A stretch of 64,000 nt of DNA from Perognathus longimembris pacificus (Eukaryota > Chordata > Mammalia > Rodentia > Heteromyidae): assembly GCF_023159225.1 (NCBI RefSeq), contig NC_063166.1, positions 49,593,149-49,657,148 of the forward strand, read 5' to 3'. The notes beneath the pieces are model-generated. The model worked only from the letters and a program-made list of their open reading frames with translations. It ran no database searches and was not told the DNA's origin. The number at the start of each line of letters is the position of its first letter. The stretch's first letter is position 1. Positions 45,061 through 57,009 of the stretch are shown here, piece after piece. The position numbers were made by a program, and so were the translations under genes.

Positions 45061-45119
45061 AAATAAATAAAACAAAATGCATATGACTTTAGGGAAAGCA
45101 AGAAGAGGTAAATAAGAAT

Positions 45120-45265
45120 TGAAATAAAATCTCACTTAAAATAAAAAGCCAAGAGTAGAAATGGGTTGGGAGGGATGGGGAAGAATGCAGTGTATTTATA
45201 AACTGATTTGTTGAGTGGTAACTTCTTTGAACATCTACCTATAGATAATATATATAATTTTTAAG
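45120..45265 (+). mobile_element. Old L1 3' tail, second copy
   Basis: GGGTTGGGAGGGATGGGGAA, AAACTGATTTGTTGAGTGGT and an AT tail. Same 3'UTR type as the neighbour, with its own tail, so probably a separate insertion. Confidence 0.4.
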
Positions 45266-45451
45266 GCCTAGCTTTACTTGTCATGGAAAGAGTGAAGCAG
45301 GGAATGTGAGACAATGTCAGGGAGTCATACCCGACCTGCTTTCCCCCCACCCCCACCCTCCCAGTGCATGGGACCGCCAAAAGGGCCAAGTGAGCTTACA
45401 CTGACTCACACACTTTCCCAAAGGAAGACAACTGCAGGCCTCCACATTGTT

Positions 45452-45452
<1 letters not shown>

Positions 45453-45492
<40 letters not shown>
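45453..45492. repeat. (AC)20 microsatellite
   Basis: Uninterrupted, 40 bp. Confidence 0.97.
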
Positions 45493-45493
<1 letters not shown>

Positions 45494-46097
45494 CTCAAAG
45501 GAGCTAAGTCTTCCTCCCAAGGCACCTGGGATTGTTAGATTTACCTCAGCTCATCATGGTCTCCACTCTGGCTTCCCCTGTCCTTGAAAAGGAGGAGGAA
45601 GGATATTATTAGCCCATTGGCCCCACAGGTCCCACTCTCCAGGCTAGGGTCTCTGCAAGCTGCTATTTGCAAATGAAAATGTTTGCTAATCAGGAAGCTT
45701 AGGCCCCCTGGGAGCCATGGCCCTGGACCATGCTTCTGCCTTCCTGAATGGGGGCTCTGGGCATGGTGTTTGGGAAATAACAAGATGTTTCCCAGTGGTG
45801 GCTAACATATGGAGAGCTGTGAGAGGCCTTGAGTAAAATAGAATGAAACAAAGTAAAATGGCTTTACCTGTGAGCAAGGGAGAGCTCAGAGCAGTAGCCA
45901 AGGATACCATGGAACACCCCTCATACCTCCCTCTCAAACCCTCCTGGGAAACACTGTCCAGAAGTGTGCCCTTGAGGAGTATTAACTCTCCTTCAGCATT
46001 GTCTACCATTAGTAAATTATTAAATGAAGCATGCTCCCATTTTTAAACTAGGACCCAAGAACTCTTAACAACAACAACAACAAAAAAAAAAAAACAC
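45493..46097. other. No recognised element
   Basis: Frames on both strands, none convincing. An (ACA)n/A-tract lies at 46068-46094. Confidence 0.4.
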
Positions 46098-46300
46098 CCT
46101 GACTATAAACCAGATGTGGAGTCATATATCTGTCATTCCAGCGACTTGAGAGGTAGAAAGATTGTAGAGTGCGGTCGGGCCTCAAATAAAAGAAGGCCAT
46201 ATTCAAAAATAAACTAAGTAAATAAATCTGGGAGCATTGCTCAGTGATAATGTGCTTTGCTAGAGGCCCTGAGTTTAATCTCTTGTATTATCCAAAAAGG
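46098..46300 (+). mobile_element. Older B1-ID dimeric SINE (B1-dID-like)
   Basis: Left part CATATATCTGTCATTCCAGC and GACTTGAGAGGTAGAAAG. Right ID-like part GGGAGCATTGCTCAGTGATA and GAGGCCCTGAGTTTAATCTC. Confidence 0.6.
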
Positions 46301-47017
46301 AGGAGAGGGGAGAAGGGGATAAAAGTGAAATGAAGGGGAGAGTAGCTATAATGGAGATCTGCTAACCAGTTCACTCATTTCAGTTGCTATTTTTCTCTGC
46401 TCTTTAGCATAGTAACAAAATATGTCTATTTCTTAGTAGATGCTTAGTAATATTTGCCCTAGTCAAGAACAAATGGGAATCTGTAAATTACCATCATTCC
46501 AACACTGCAGAAGTGACTAACATCAACAGAGGTTTGAAAATATAGCTCGTCCACTGTCTCTGGAGTCTTAAGTCCTCTGTTCCTTCCTTCCCCTGTTGGA
46601 GTGAGATGGACTCTCTATATATAGTCCCACATTCTGAGATTCCTGTGGGTTTAATGTACAGCTGAGGAGCACGCACAAACTGCCAGTTCCCCCTTCCTCA
46701 ACAAAATCATCTGGGAAAGGGACTTTTAACAATGCCTTCCCAGGAAATATCCCCACAGTGACTGCGGAAGGGTGTGTGTGCACAGGGCTATTTTGCACTG
46801 GGTTCTGAGCCCACCCAGTTCTGAGTCACTCAACTCCCCCTTATCAACCTCACTCCCCTCCACAGCTCCTACCTCTGACCTGGCCACATCCTCTCCTCCC
46901 CGCCCCCCTCAGACTGACTTCACTCAACTCTGTAAGTTCACCAGCTGCTGACCCAATTGCATTTCAGGACAAGGAGAAAAGACAGAAATGGTCTGAGTTA
47001 AACTTGAGTTGAAAATA

Positions 47018-47226
47018 TAGGCCTGCATGCCTATAATCCTAGCTACTCAGGAGGCTGCAATCTGAGGGTTGTGGTTCAAAGCCAGGCCAGGAAGGAAAGC
47101 CTTTGAGACTCTTATCTCCAATTAACCATCTACAAACCAGAAGTGGAGCTATGACTCAATGTGATAGAGCAAAAGAAGTCAGGGATAGTGTCTAGCCCCT
47201 GAGTTCAAGTCCCTTGACCAACAAAA
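47018..47226 (+). mobile_element. B1-like/Geo composite SINE leading into (GAAA)n
   Basis: Head TGCCTATAATCCTAGCTACT, linker CTCTTATCTCCAATTAACCA, Geo half AGTGGAGCTATGACTCAATG with a short deletion, and the tail continuing into the satellite. Confidence 0.85.
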
Positions 47227-47231
47227 AGAAA

Positions 47232-47315
<84 letters not shown>

Positions 47316-47376
47316 GAGGAAGGAAAGAGGGAGGGAGGGAGAGAGGGAGAAAGGGAAGGAAGAAGGGAGGGAAGGA
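47222..47376. repeat. (GAAA)n then GGAA/GGGA satellite
   Basis: About 90 bp of AAAG units followed by about 60 bp of GGAA/GGGA. It mirrors the arrangement at 2831-3117. Confidence 0.97.
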
Positions 47377-49659
47377 GCAAATAGCTAAGTGCTTAGCAGA
47401 AGTGATCAAGAAAAAAGAAAAAGATGAAAGAAAAAGGAGCTATATTCCAGTATCTGAATAGAAGAAAGTAAGCAATAGTCTAAATTCTGCAAATGCCAAA
47501 GAATTTAATCAAAGAATGGTATGGTCAACTTTAAGCCAGATAGTTATATAACTTAGATATTACAGACAAATTCCTTGAAAACATGTAGCCTAAGAAATGT
47601 ATAAAAAAGGAAAAAATTATTTGGGTTATGAATCATTCTGGGCAAAGTTACAGAACTTAGAAATAAATCCAACAGCTTCAGGGGAAAGTCTGATGATATC
47701 AAAGAGTGACCCGAGATAGAAAAGGGAGGTTTCATGTCTTAAAAGTTGCAAGTGAAGGCTGTTGAATGTTCTAAATATTTCAGATTAGGGTAGGGTATGT
47801 TTTTGATTTGATCAGATCAGGGAATGTTGGATCTGACCTTCCTGACTCTCATTCATGAAGACTAAAAATTGTCTGTGAGGACATGTGAGGCTGGTTGAAA
47901 GGGAGACTGTAGAATAAGGGAAGAGAAAGGCAGAGCCAGCAGTCATGGTTTCTGTGGGGAGGGCTGGGAAGATAGAATCACATATGGTACTTGAGATGTG
48001 CTGATCTGCACTATGGTCCAGGCTCAGAGCACCTGCAAAGCACAGCCTTCCTCCCTCCCCAAGTTAAAAATTACAAAAATCATTTACATCTTTCACATTC
48101 TTTTTAATTATTGTCCCACATCAGTTGCAATTAGACAAGTATCGGGTAGTTTCTATAGCAGTTTCTTAGAAACTCAAAACATTCAATTATTCCTTTTTAT
48201 TCCTCTCATTTTTCCTTTTGTCTATTTCTATGATCTGGGTTTCAGTGTTTTCTGCTGTTTAGAAGAATCTTTATGTCAAAGGTCACAGTTTTTCATATTA
48301 CTTCCCCTTTTCTTTTGTTCAAGGCCCTATACAATCCTTGGTTACCCCAGGACACCTGCGTTGATCCTTGCCATCTTAACACTGGAGGTTAGAGAAAGGT
48401 TTTCAGGCTAGATGATTGGTATATTTTGCTGGAAGGAATAAATGCATTTTGTTTCCATTTTACAGGCTTACTATGGAAATGTAATGACAGTAATTTCTTT
48501 GGTAAAGGCCTCACGGGGATTCTTCTTTTCAAACCGAAATGGCATTTTAAGAATATTTTGTGCGATACAGTCTCTTTCACCTTTCTCTTCAAATTCACTT
48601 AGTTTCCAAACCTGAGATTTATTTTTGCACCTATAATTCCTTGGTAGTATTTAATTCTGTATGACATTCCCAAAGTCTGTCTTAGGGCCATACCCTCTAA
48701 ATTGTTTGTGAGGAGAAACTTTTCTCCAGAGAAAAAGACATGATTGAGCATGAATTCGTATTCTGGGCAATCATAAGCATGGGGAGTGAGTTTAATAGGA
48801 ATGCTAATATCCAAAAAAAGTGGGAGTATATCATTTTCACTCTAATTGGAGGCATGTGGAAAGTGGAGGTCAATTTGTTTTTAAGTTGAGTGCCTTGAAA
48901 TATTATGCCAGGTATAGGATGGTATTTTATTGGGACACTAGGGAGCCTTAGATGAAAGGGAACAATAAAAATAAAAGAGATAAATGTAAATGTGTAAACT
49001 TTAGCATCAGCTAGTTTGGATTTGGTTCTGACAATGACATTGGTGATCATTTGGCCTTGGCCATGTATGTTGGCCTCCCCTGGAATCTGACATGGATACT
49101 GACTGGAGCTACATTTATTGGGATGGTCCCAGGTCCCAGTGGAGCTCTTGGGGAGAGGATAAGGAAGCCATGAGCAAGTTACCTCTGTAGGCGCCTGGAG
49201 CCCACTCCTGCTGGAGCCTCTGGGTCACAGCAGTTACCTGTATCTCCATCATGCATGCCACCACATGCTACTTGTTATTGTCTCAGAGTTGATGCAGGGG
49301 TGAGGACCTTCATATTTCCATGGGGCATATAAAACTTAGATCTTGAAACAATTTCATACTTATCGAAAACCTATACACGCTTTTATAACTTACAAATGCT
49401 TCTAAGTATAAAGCTTATTTTCTATGAAATCATTTAAGAGTAACTTGATGACATAACGTTACCCAGGTTTCTTTTTCTACGCACAGGAGTGTTGTTCTCT
49501 TACACAACCTCCATAGAACAGAAAATCACAAAATTATCAGTAACCCATTGTCCCAAATAGGTATGAGTATTATTGACATTTCATTGCCCCATTTTTGTTC
49601 TAATAATGGCTTTTATAGAAGGATCCAGTTCAGAGTCATAGGTTGTATTTACTCAAGTA
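47377..49659. other. About 2.3 kb without recognised elements
   Basis: AT-rich. Frames at 47998-48411 (+) and 48697-49050 (-) show no domain. Nothing gene-like. Confidence 0.4.
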
Positions 49660-49740
49660 TTTGTATTTTATGAAACCCAAGGTATCACATATGCTAGGTA
49701 AATGCTCTACTACTGAATTATACCAGAGGCCTTCATAGAT
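49660..49740 (-). mobile_element. Old ID-like SINE, antisense
   Basis: AACCCAAGGTATCACATATG and CTAGGTAAATGCTCTACTAC are the reversed B- and A-box parts. Confidence 0.65.
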
Positions 49741-49784
49741 TTTCAATTGCATGTAACAAGAAAGAGCTTCTTATTGTTTCCTGG

Positions 49785-50620
49785 ACTTTTATGGCCCTAA
49801 TATTTTGAAACATATAGGCTACGGTGTCTATCATTTTTCTCTATTGTTCTGTCATGATGAACTGCAAGGCTTGCATCTTTGCCAGGAATATCATATGAAT
49901 GATGTTTTGTTCTTCTTATTGCATCTTACGACAATCCACATGACTTCAGCTTGCCTTCTTACTAGTGATGTTATCTTTACCAGCAAATTAAGGAGGTGTC
50001 TGCTAGACTTCCTTGTTCAGTTACTTTTCCCCTTTATAATGAATATGAATTCTAAGGGGGGTACTTATGTGAATATCCTGTGTGTCACCATGTCGATCTA
50101 AGTCTTGTGAATGTAAATTAATATACCATTCTGGGAAATAGTATAGAGGGTTCTCAAAACACTCAGCATAGAATTTCCATATGATTTGCTTATCCAGAGA
50201 AACTGTAATCAGTCCATTGAAGAGATAGCTACACTGCTGTGTTCATTCCAGAATTATTTGCAAGGTTAGAGACACAGAGACAAGCTAAATGAACACCAAC
50301 AGACAAATGCACAAAGAAAACATGGAATATGTTCACAATGGAATACTATTAAGCCATAAAAAGAAGGATATCCTGTCATTTGTGACAACATGGATGGAAG
50401 TGGGAGACATTATGTTAAGTGAAATAATCCAAGCACAAAAAGATTACTATGATATCCTTGTATCTATAGTCTAAAAAGATCAGATGCATTTTTTAAAAAA
50501 CTGAAAAAAAGCAAGAGCAAACATGAACAACAAAAGTGGAGTCTGAGTTATTACAGGTAGGTGTGACTAAGGGTTTCAGCCACTATACAAGAAGCAAGAA
50601 GACAAAGAAGGGGAAAAGGA
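49785..50620 (+). mobile_element. Old L1, two collinear or adjacent fragments
   Basis: 49785-50090: CAGCAAATTAAGGAGGTGTC and CCTTGTTCAGTTACTTTTCC match a widespread mammalian repeat I recall as L1M-associated. 50110-50620: the ORF2 C-terminus (frame 50289-50474 reads MEYVHNGILLSHKKKDIL...) and a degraded 3' end. Stops and gaps throughout. Confidence 0.6.
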
Positions 50621-51131
50621 GAGGAACTGTCAGGCTACCAGCAAGGCCATCAGTGATATCAGGTTCCTGGAATTGAGAAAATGACCTGGTTCTGCTTACA
50701 CCAGAGCCTCCAGATGATTCCTAGCCTCTGCTTCTTCCTCTGAGAGAGATGTGCTGAGGAAATTCCTGAGTGCTGGCACAGGAGATGCCCTGAGGACCAG
50801 AAAGCCTCTTCCCCCGAACCTTCAGAAAGCCCTTACAGAGAGCAAGAGCCAAAGCAGCCTCTAGGAACGAGAGGCAAGGCATTCTGGTTGTTTCAAGTCA
50901 ACCAACTTTATGTGCTTGCTCTCCTGGCTCTCTTGGGAAGTGCACATGAAGGTTCAGCATACTGGGAAACGTTTTTCCTTACTAGTTGTTTATGAGTGAT
51001 CAGTTCAGTGGCGCTGTGAGTACAGACAGTCACTACAAGTCACTTGGAGATGCACATATGTTCCCTCCTACTCTCCACTCCGCTTTTCCCTAGAGTCTCT
51101 AGAACACCCTTGCAGGGAGGTGGAGAGGGAG

Positions 51132-51134
<3 letters not shown>

Positions 51135-51190
<56 letters not shown>
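51135..51190. repeat. (GA)28 microsatellite
   Basis: Pure GA run of 56 bp. Confidence 0.97.
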
Positions 51191-51193
<3 letters not shown>

Positions 51194-51248
51194 AAGGGAG
51201 GGAGGGAGAGAAAGAGCATGAACAGAAGCCTCAGGACATTTAGGGTCA

Positions 51249-51406
51249 CTATATATATATATATATGTATATATGTATATATATGTATATATGTATATAT
51301 GTATGTATATATGTATATATGTATATATGTGTGTATATATGTATATATGTATATATATGTGTGTATATATATATATATATATCGATATCCAGAGAGAGAG
51401 AGAGAG
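51249..51406. repeat. (TATATG)n/(AT)n tract followed by (GA)8
   Basis: About 135 bp of alternating purine/pyrimidine (ATATATGTATATATGTAT type), then GA at 51391-51406. Confidence 0.95.
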
Positions 51407-51544
51407 CAATTTCAACAAGTAAGCCATGTGTGGTGTCTTGAGCATGTGATTCCAGCTACATACAATGACAATGCCATAGGTAAGGGGATATCAGTGTAAG
51501 ATTGGTCCTTGACCACCATGAGAGAGCTTAACCAAGAACTTAAG

Positions 51545-51640
51545 GCTCAAAAAGATTGGAAGCATGGCTCAAATGGAAGAGTGCCTGCCTAGCAAGCTTT
51601 ATGCCATGTGTTTCAACCTCAGTACTGACACAAGTTAGAA
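51545..51640 (+). mobile_element. Old ID-like SINE
   Basis: GCATGGCTCAAATGGAAGAG (A box region) and TGTTTCAACCTCAGTACTGA (B box region) in the right order and spacing. Confidence 0.65.
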
Positions 51641-51750
51641 AGGAAGTCAGTCAGGAATTGCAGCCTATGCAGCTTACAGATGGCAGGATACACTGGTAAA
51701 CCCAAACCTGCCAGACAGGGAAATGGGGGGAGGGGGGCAGGAGGGCTACA

Positions 51751-53729
51751 AAAGAATGAGGGAGTAGGAAGGAGAAAAAAAAAGAAGAAATAAGAACAAG
51801 CCTAAATCTTTGGTGCTATGGTCTTAGTGCAACAGAAAGGCGAGCCACCAACCAGAAAACCATCTCAAGGACGACACTTCTCCCAAGGGCAATCTCAGTA
51901 GTGAGGTAGACAGCCAATATGGCAGAGATGGGCTCAAGTGCTGTCTTCCTGTGGCATATCTATGCCATGAGCTCTCATTCTCTGAAATATTTCTTTTCTA
52001 GTAGACTTTCTTATCACCTCTGCTTATGTATGCATCTTGCCTGACACAAGGACTGAGATCAACACTGCTGCCCTAAATTGCCTGATAACATACTTAGTAC
52101 AAAGGCCAGGAAGTCAGGGCTTAAAACATATCATTTTTTGACTCAGATTCATCAAACACTGACAGATCTATTGGGTGATGGGCAAACTAATTGCATAGTT
52201 TGTGTTATGTATAATGTTATAAGGTATATCATCAGAGAAGCCACATTTTGAAGGATTGAATCTTTGAGTCTTTAGCAGAGCACTAGCAGTCTGCAGGCAG
52301 CCAGTTGTTACAAAGGCCTGCAGCCCACAAATACAATTAACATTGCTAGGGAACAGGCCAGAGAGGAAAGAAAGAACAAAAACAATACCAACAAAGTTAT
52401 TCAGCCCCAATGGAGAGTTGAAGTGGGACACCATGATGACAGGAGACGAACCAGGAGAAAGGACACAGGACTTGAACATGGAGACAAGTGGCATGGCATA
52501 ATGGCAACTGAGCTGGTTGGTCTGGGCCTAAATATGTCCAGGTCAGGGGACAGGGTCACAGGAAACTCCCAGTCCCAGGCAATTGACTGACAGGTTCAGC
52601 AACCTATAGCCCAAGTGTCCACCAGGGATTCAGATACACCCATCATCAGGGGATGGGACTTCCCTTCCTCCACCATGAAGACACCATGCCAGACCTTACA
52701 ATTCATTGTGTGGCCAAGATGGTGCCAGCTAGACCTGACCTTTCTTCACAATTTAGGGTAATTTAAGATGCATCTGCATGGACCTATGTCTAAGCCATTT
52801 CAGTGTGTCCTTGGAGACTCTCTCTTCTATCCAGGCTGTGCACAGCTCTACATTGGACTTCCTTGCTCCACCCTCCATTGCATTCCTCTGGACAAAACCC
52901 ATAGAACACAGAACTCTAATGAGAGGACCTGGGGTTAGCTCCAGGGTTTTCAGGTGGGCAGTGTATGCTGTGGCCTCTGCTTCCCTTCTTCAGGAAGCCA
53001 GTTAGAGCTGCCCTGCTCTGCTGTAACTGCTGGGATTGTTGGACAGTTTTCTCTGGGAAAGAAGCCAGAGCTCTCTGATCTCCTTGGGCACTGAACTGCC
53101 AGCAGAGCATGGCTGGCTGAGGGCCCAGCTGTGAACAGAAGAAACAAGAAGGACCAATCTCTTTCATTATCATCCCAGTGCATCTGGAGCCCAGGAGAGA
53201 GGTTGGGAGCACTAACAATTAATTGGAGATTGGGAGGCTCAGCCAGTCCCATCACACTCCCTCTGTGGTAGGGTCATTTCCATTTCCCTTTTAATTCTCC
53301 TTTGCATATTAATCAGCAGAGGAGAGCAGTACTATTAGAGCAGTGGCTGGTGCCAGCACTACCCACATCTGTCCCTGCAGCATATAGTACCAAGTAGCTG
53401 AACCTCCCCCAAATCATGGAGCCTCCTGCCCAGCCCCTAAGGTACAATTACTCTTCTGCTTCTTTTTCCAAATAGTTCAGTGCACACATAACACATACAC
53501 AGGCACACACATGCATGCATGTGTATGTAAATATACATGTCCACATGCACACACATGCACAGAACATTAAACACCCCACAGGAGGGAAGTGGGGCTTTCC
53601 TTCCACACACCAGACAGCAGCTCCCTGAAATGGCTTCTTCTTTGTCTTCAGCAACACTTTGGAGTCCAGCCTCCAGCACAAATGAGAAGCATATAAAATA
53701 TGCCATAAGCATACAAGATACCACCCATT
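51751..53729. other. About 2 kb without a confirmed element
   Basis: CCAAGATGGTGCCAGCTAGA near 52713 recalls ERV or L1 leader sequence, but I find no second signal. Frames up to 108 aa on both strands. A CA/CATG-rich stretch lies at 53483-53570. Confidence 0.35.
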
Positions 53730-53952
53730 CGGCCCGGTGCTGGTAGCTCCTCAGTACTCAGGAGGCTGAGATCTGAGGATTGCAGTTCAAAGCCAGCCCA
53801 GGAAGAAAAGTCCCCATGAGATTCTTATCTCCAAGTAACCCCTCAAAAACTGGAAGTTGTGCTATAGTTCCAAGTGGTGGAGTGATAGCCTTGAGCAAAA
53901 GAGCTCAAAGACAGAACCCAGGACCTGAGTTCAAACCCCATGACTGACAAAT
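53730..53952 (+). mobile_element. B1-like/Geo composite SINE
   Basis: Head GTGCTGGTAGCTCCTCAGTA (shortened), GGAGGCTGAGATCTGAGGAT, linker and Geo half GTTCCAAGTGGTGGAGTGAT. A TATG-type tail follows to 54000. Confidence 0.82.
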
Positions 53953-54954
53953 GTCTACATATGTGTATGTAGATGTAGATGTAAATGTATGTATGTGTGT
54001 TTAACTCCCAGAGCATCCAGTAGCCAATATGTCCATGGCCCTGGATCCAGCTCTTCAAGTTTGAGAGGATTCTGGATTCCTTCTGCCAAGGGGAGAATAA
54101 ATTGAAGCGCCTCCAACTCCTAAGATGGAAAGAAAATGACTGCAAGGGAAGAGGGGGACAGTGTGGCAAAGATGTCACCATTGTAGGCAGTTGCTTTCAC
54201 AAGTGCATCTATTTCCATTCATTCCCTGAAACTTCCATAAGTGCCAAGCTGACCACCATGGGCTTATTCTGTGATGCTGTCTTATTTCTGCTGGACACCG
54301 AGGGTGTGCTGGATGTGAGGCTACAGACTTGCTTCGGCGACCCTTGTCCTGTGGTTGCCCTCAGCCTCGTGAGGCTGCTACTCAGGCAATGGCTGCAGTA
54401 GGAGGTTCAGGGATGAGACAGAAAAGACTGTTAGTGTTTCATCTACACTAACTGAATGAAGGAGACACGCTCCTGTGTGCTCTGGAGCTGGAAACATACC
54501 AGTTCCCATTAGGCACAGAGGCTCTGTGCTCTATTGAGCACATAGGCTAGCAAAGAGATCATCAACCCAAATGTTCAAGCAGTATGCACCTGTCTTTCAG
54601 CTTCTACAATCCAGAGGCAAGCAGGACACACATGTCACTTTCCTAGGAAGAGCGGCACCCACTGTCACCATTGTGACTGGTGACATTTGTTCAGAGAAGG
54701 GATACATTGTTCTCACTCACCTCAAAAGCAGCTGTTTTTTGACATTTTAATACATGTATGCCATGAAGAATGATTAAATCTCAGAACTTGGAATTCTATC
54801 ATCTCCAACATTTATTTGTATTGGGAACATTCAAAAATCTTTCTTCTACCTATTTTGACATATGTGATAAGTTACATGCTATTAAGACAGTAAGTCAATA
54901 AATAATAAGTCAAATAAGCTATTGACTGTGCTACAGAACAGTAGATCTTCCATT
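53953..54954. other. Nothing recognised apart from a short ATGT tract
   Basis: The tract at 53955-54002 continues the SINE tail. The rest is unmarked, with frames on both strands. Confidence 0.4.
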
Positions 54955-55172
54955 TTAATTTTGTGACAGTCCTAGGGCTTGAACTCAGAGCTGTGCACTC
55001 TTGTGTCACTTTTTTTACACAAGGCTGGTGCTCTACTCTTTGAGCTACACCTCCACTTCTAGCTTTTTGGTAGTTAATTGGAGATGAGATCCTCTTGGAT
55101 TTCTCTTCCTGGGCTGACTTTGAACCTCACTTCGCAGGTCTCAGTCTGCTGAGTAGCTAGGATTACAGGCTT
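54955..55172 (-). mobile_element. B1-like/Geo composite SINE
   Basis: Reversed head GAGTAGCTAGGATTACAGGC, linker TTAATTGGAGATGAGATCCT, Geo half TTTGAGCTACACCTCCACTT. Confidence 0.8.
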
Positions 55173-55345
55173 CTTCTTTTTCTCCAACTGTCATTTTGTA
55201 GCCAATCACTGAATTTCATTCACTCCTTCCCCCAATCCCAGCTCCTAAGAACCATTGCTACTTTCTATTGCTCTGTGGTCAATTGATTTAGCTTCCACAT
55301 GTGAATGAGAACATGAAGTACTCTTATTTCATATCACATAATGTT
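55173..55345 (-). mobile_element. Old L1 3' fragment, antisense
   Basis: TTTCTATTGCTCTGTGGTCA and ACATGTGAATGAGAACATGA match the reversed L1M 3' region. Confidence 0.4.
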
Positions 55346-55364
55346 CCCCAGCCCCGTTCGTGAT

Positions 55365-55580
55365 GCTGCTGCAGTGAAATGTTTCACATCACTAATCTTA
55401 AGGGAAATGCAAACCACAACCACAATGACAAACCACCCCACCCTTTAGAACGGGGTCACAAAAATAACAATAATACCAGGAGTAATAATAATAGATGCTG
55501 ACAAAGATGTGGAAGGAGGCTATTACACACTGCTGGGTGGGGATGTAAATCTGCATAGCAATTTTTTTAAATATAAACTA
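55365..55580 (+). mobile_element. Old L1 ORF2 fragment
   Basis: Translates in pieces to SLILREMQTTTTM and GYYTLLGGDVN-like segments, matching the SLAIREMQIKTTM region of ORF2 and its downstream part. Frames broken. Confidence 0.55.
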
Positions 55581-56016
55581 GGGTTCATGATCCAAAATCA
55601 CTGAATTGACATTCTCTTTCCCTTCCCTCTGACACTTTTTTTTTTTTAATCTAAGTCAAATCAGATTGAAATGAATAGCTGGAAATCCCAGCAAAGATGG
55701 AGGGGAAACAAAGTGGGACAAGGGAAATGTGAAATACAAGTGATATTTATCTAACAGATATGTAATGAATATTAACATGCTCTGTTCTAGATACATGAAG
55801 ACCTTGGGCCTAGTACCTATATCCTGAGTTCAAAACAAGCAATAGAGGCCTGATGAGCAGGCAAGTATCTAGACTACAGTGAGGAACAGCACGGGGTGAG
55901 GTGAGAGTAGACAGGGCTCAGCAGTAAATGCTTTACTCAGAAGTAAATGCAGGGTGCCTGGAAGGCTGCTCAGAGAAGACACATTGAAGCAATGATAAAG
56001 GAAGCATGCGCATGAG

Positions 56017-56018
<2 letters not shown>
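55581..56018. other. Nothing recognised
   Basis: A T/A tract at 55639-55650. No element called. Confidence 0.4.

Positions 56019-56066
<48 letters not shown>
56019..56066. repeat. (GT)24 microsatellite
   Basis: Pure GT, 48 bp. Confidence 0.98.
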
Positions 56067-56069
<3 letters not shown>

Positions 56070-56446
56070 AGCTCACAGAGGCCAGTGTGGCTGCAATAAA
56101 ATGATCAGAAAAGAGAGACCTAGGGTGGAAATCCAGAGAGGAAAGGATGTGCAGACGAGTGAGGCTAGCAGGAAGTGACAAGAACTTCACAATGGAAGCC
56201 TGTAGTGTGTGAGCAGAGGAGGGACTGTGGGTGGGGCTCCCTGGTGTCATGTTGAAACCATATTACAGGAAAACAAAGATGAAGACAAGAAAAGCACTTG
56301 GGAAAATACTGAGTGATGGTGTTTGAACCACGGTGGTAGCAGAAGAGACAGAGAGAAAGGGGCCAAACAGCAGAAAGAAGGGGCAGGTAGATGTTAGTGA
56401 TAGAATGTCTTTGGAATTTACCTGGTTGCTTACATTTTTCTGATAA

Positions 56447-56505
56447 ATTGGGAAGTGGTAGAGCACTAGCCTTGAGCCCAGGTCCTGAATTTAAGCCAAA
56501 GAAAG
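56447..56505 (+). mobile_element. Geo-half SINE fragment
   Basis: GTGGTAGAGCACTAGCCTTG and CCTGAATTTAAGCC are the end of the Geo half. Its tail is the start of the GAA tract. Confidence 0.65.
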
Positions 56506-56694
56506 AAGACAAAGAAGAAGACAACAAAGAAGATGAAGAAGAAGAGGAAGAGAAGAGATGAAGAAGAGGAGGAGGGGGAAGAAGAAGAAGAAGAAGAAGA
56601 AGAAGAAGAAGAAGAAGAAGAAGAAGAAGAAGAAGAAGAAGAAGAAGAAGAAGAAGAAGAAGAAGAAGAAGAAGAAGAAGAAGAAGAAGAAGAA
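56506..56694. repeat. GAA trinucleotide tract with (GAA)39 core
   Basis: Imperfect GAA/GAG/GAC from about 56506, then 39 uninterrupted GAA units at 56578-56694. The poly-leucine and poly-serine frames on the minus strand and the poly-glutamate frame on the + strand are translations of this tract. Confidence 0.98.
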
Positions 56695-56702
56695 GCAACA
56701 GC

Positions 56703-56895
56703 AGCTTGGTGCCAGTGATTCACACCTGTAATCCTAGCTGAGATCTGAGGACTGCAATTCGAAACCAGCCCAGACAAGAAACAAGCCAGAAGTGGTGCTG
56801 TGGCTCAAGTGTTAGAAAGCTAGTCTTGAGCAAAAGAAACTCAAGAACAGTTCCCAGGCCCTGAGTTCAAGCCCTAGGACCAGCACAAAAAAGAA
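56703..56895 (+). mobile_element. B1-like/Geo composite SINE, shortened
   Basis: Head TTCACACCTGTAATCCTAGC joined directly to TGAGATCTGAGGACTGCAAT (the CTCAGGAGG segment is lost), most of the linker missing, Geo half complete. Confidence 0.8.
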
Positions 56896-57009
56896 AAAGA
56901 GAGAGTGTCAAGAAGCTGCGAGGAGTTACAAAGGGTCCTTTACATCTCTAGCGGAGAATACTTGAGTGTGAGGAAAAAATTCCTCCAAAGAACTCCTTTG
57001 CCTAAATTC

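Noticed and set aside
51249..51383. Possible replication origin or centromere-like AT tract
   Set aside because: An ordinary expanded TATATG microsatellite; nothing else supports such a role.
56165..56698. 177-aa minus frame rich in leucine, and the overlapping poly-serine and poly-glutamate frames
   Set aside because: Direct translation of the GAA/TTC tract in different phases.
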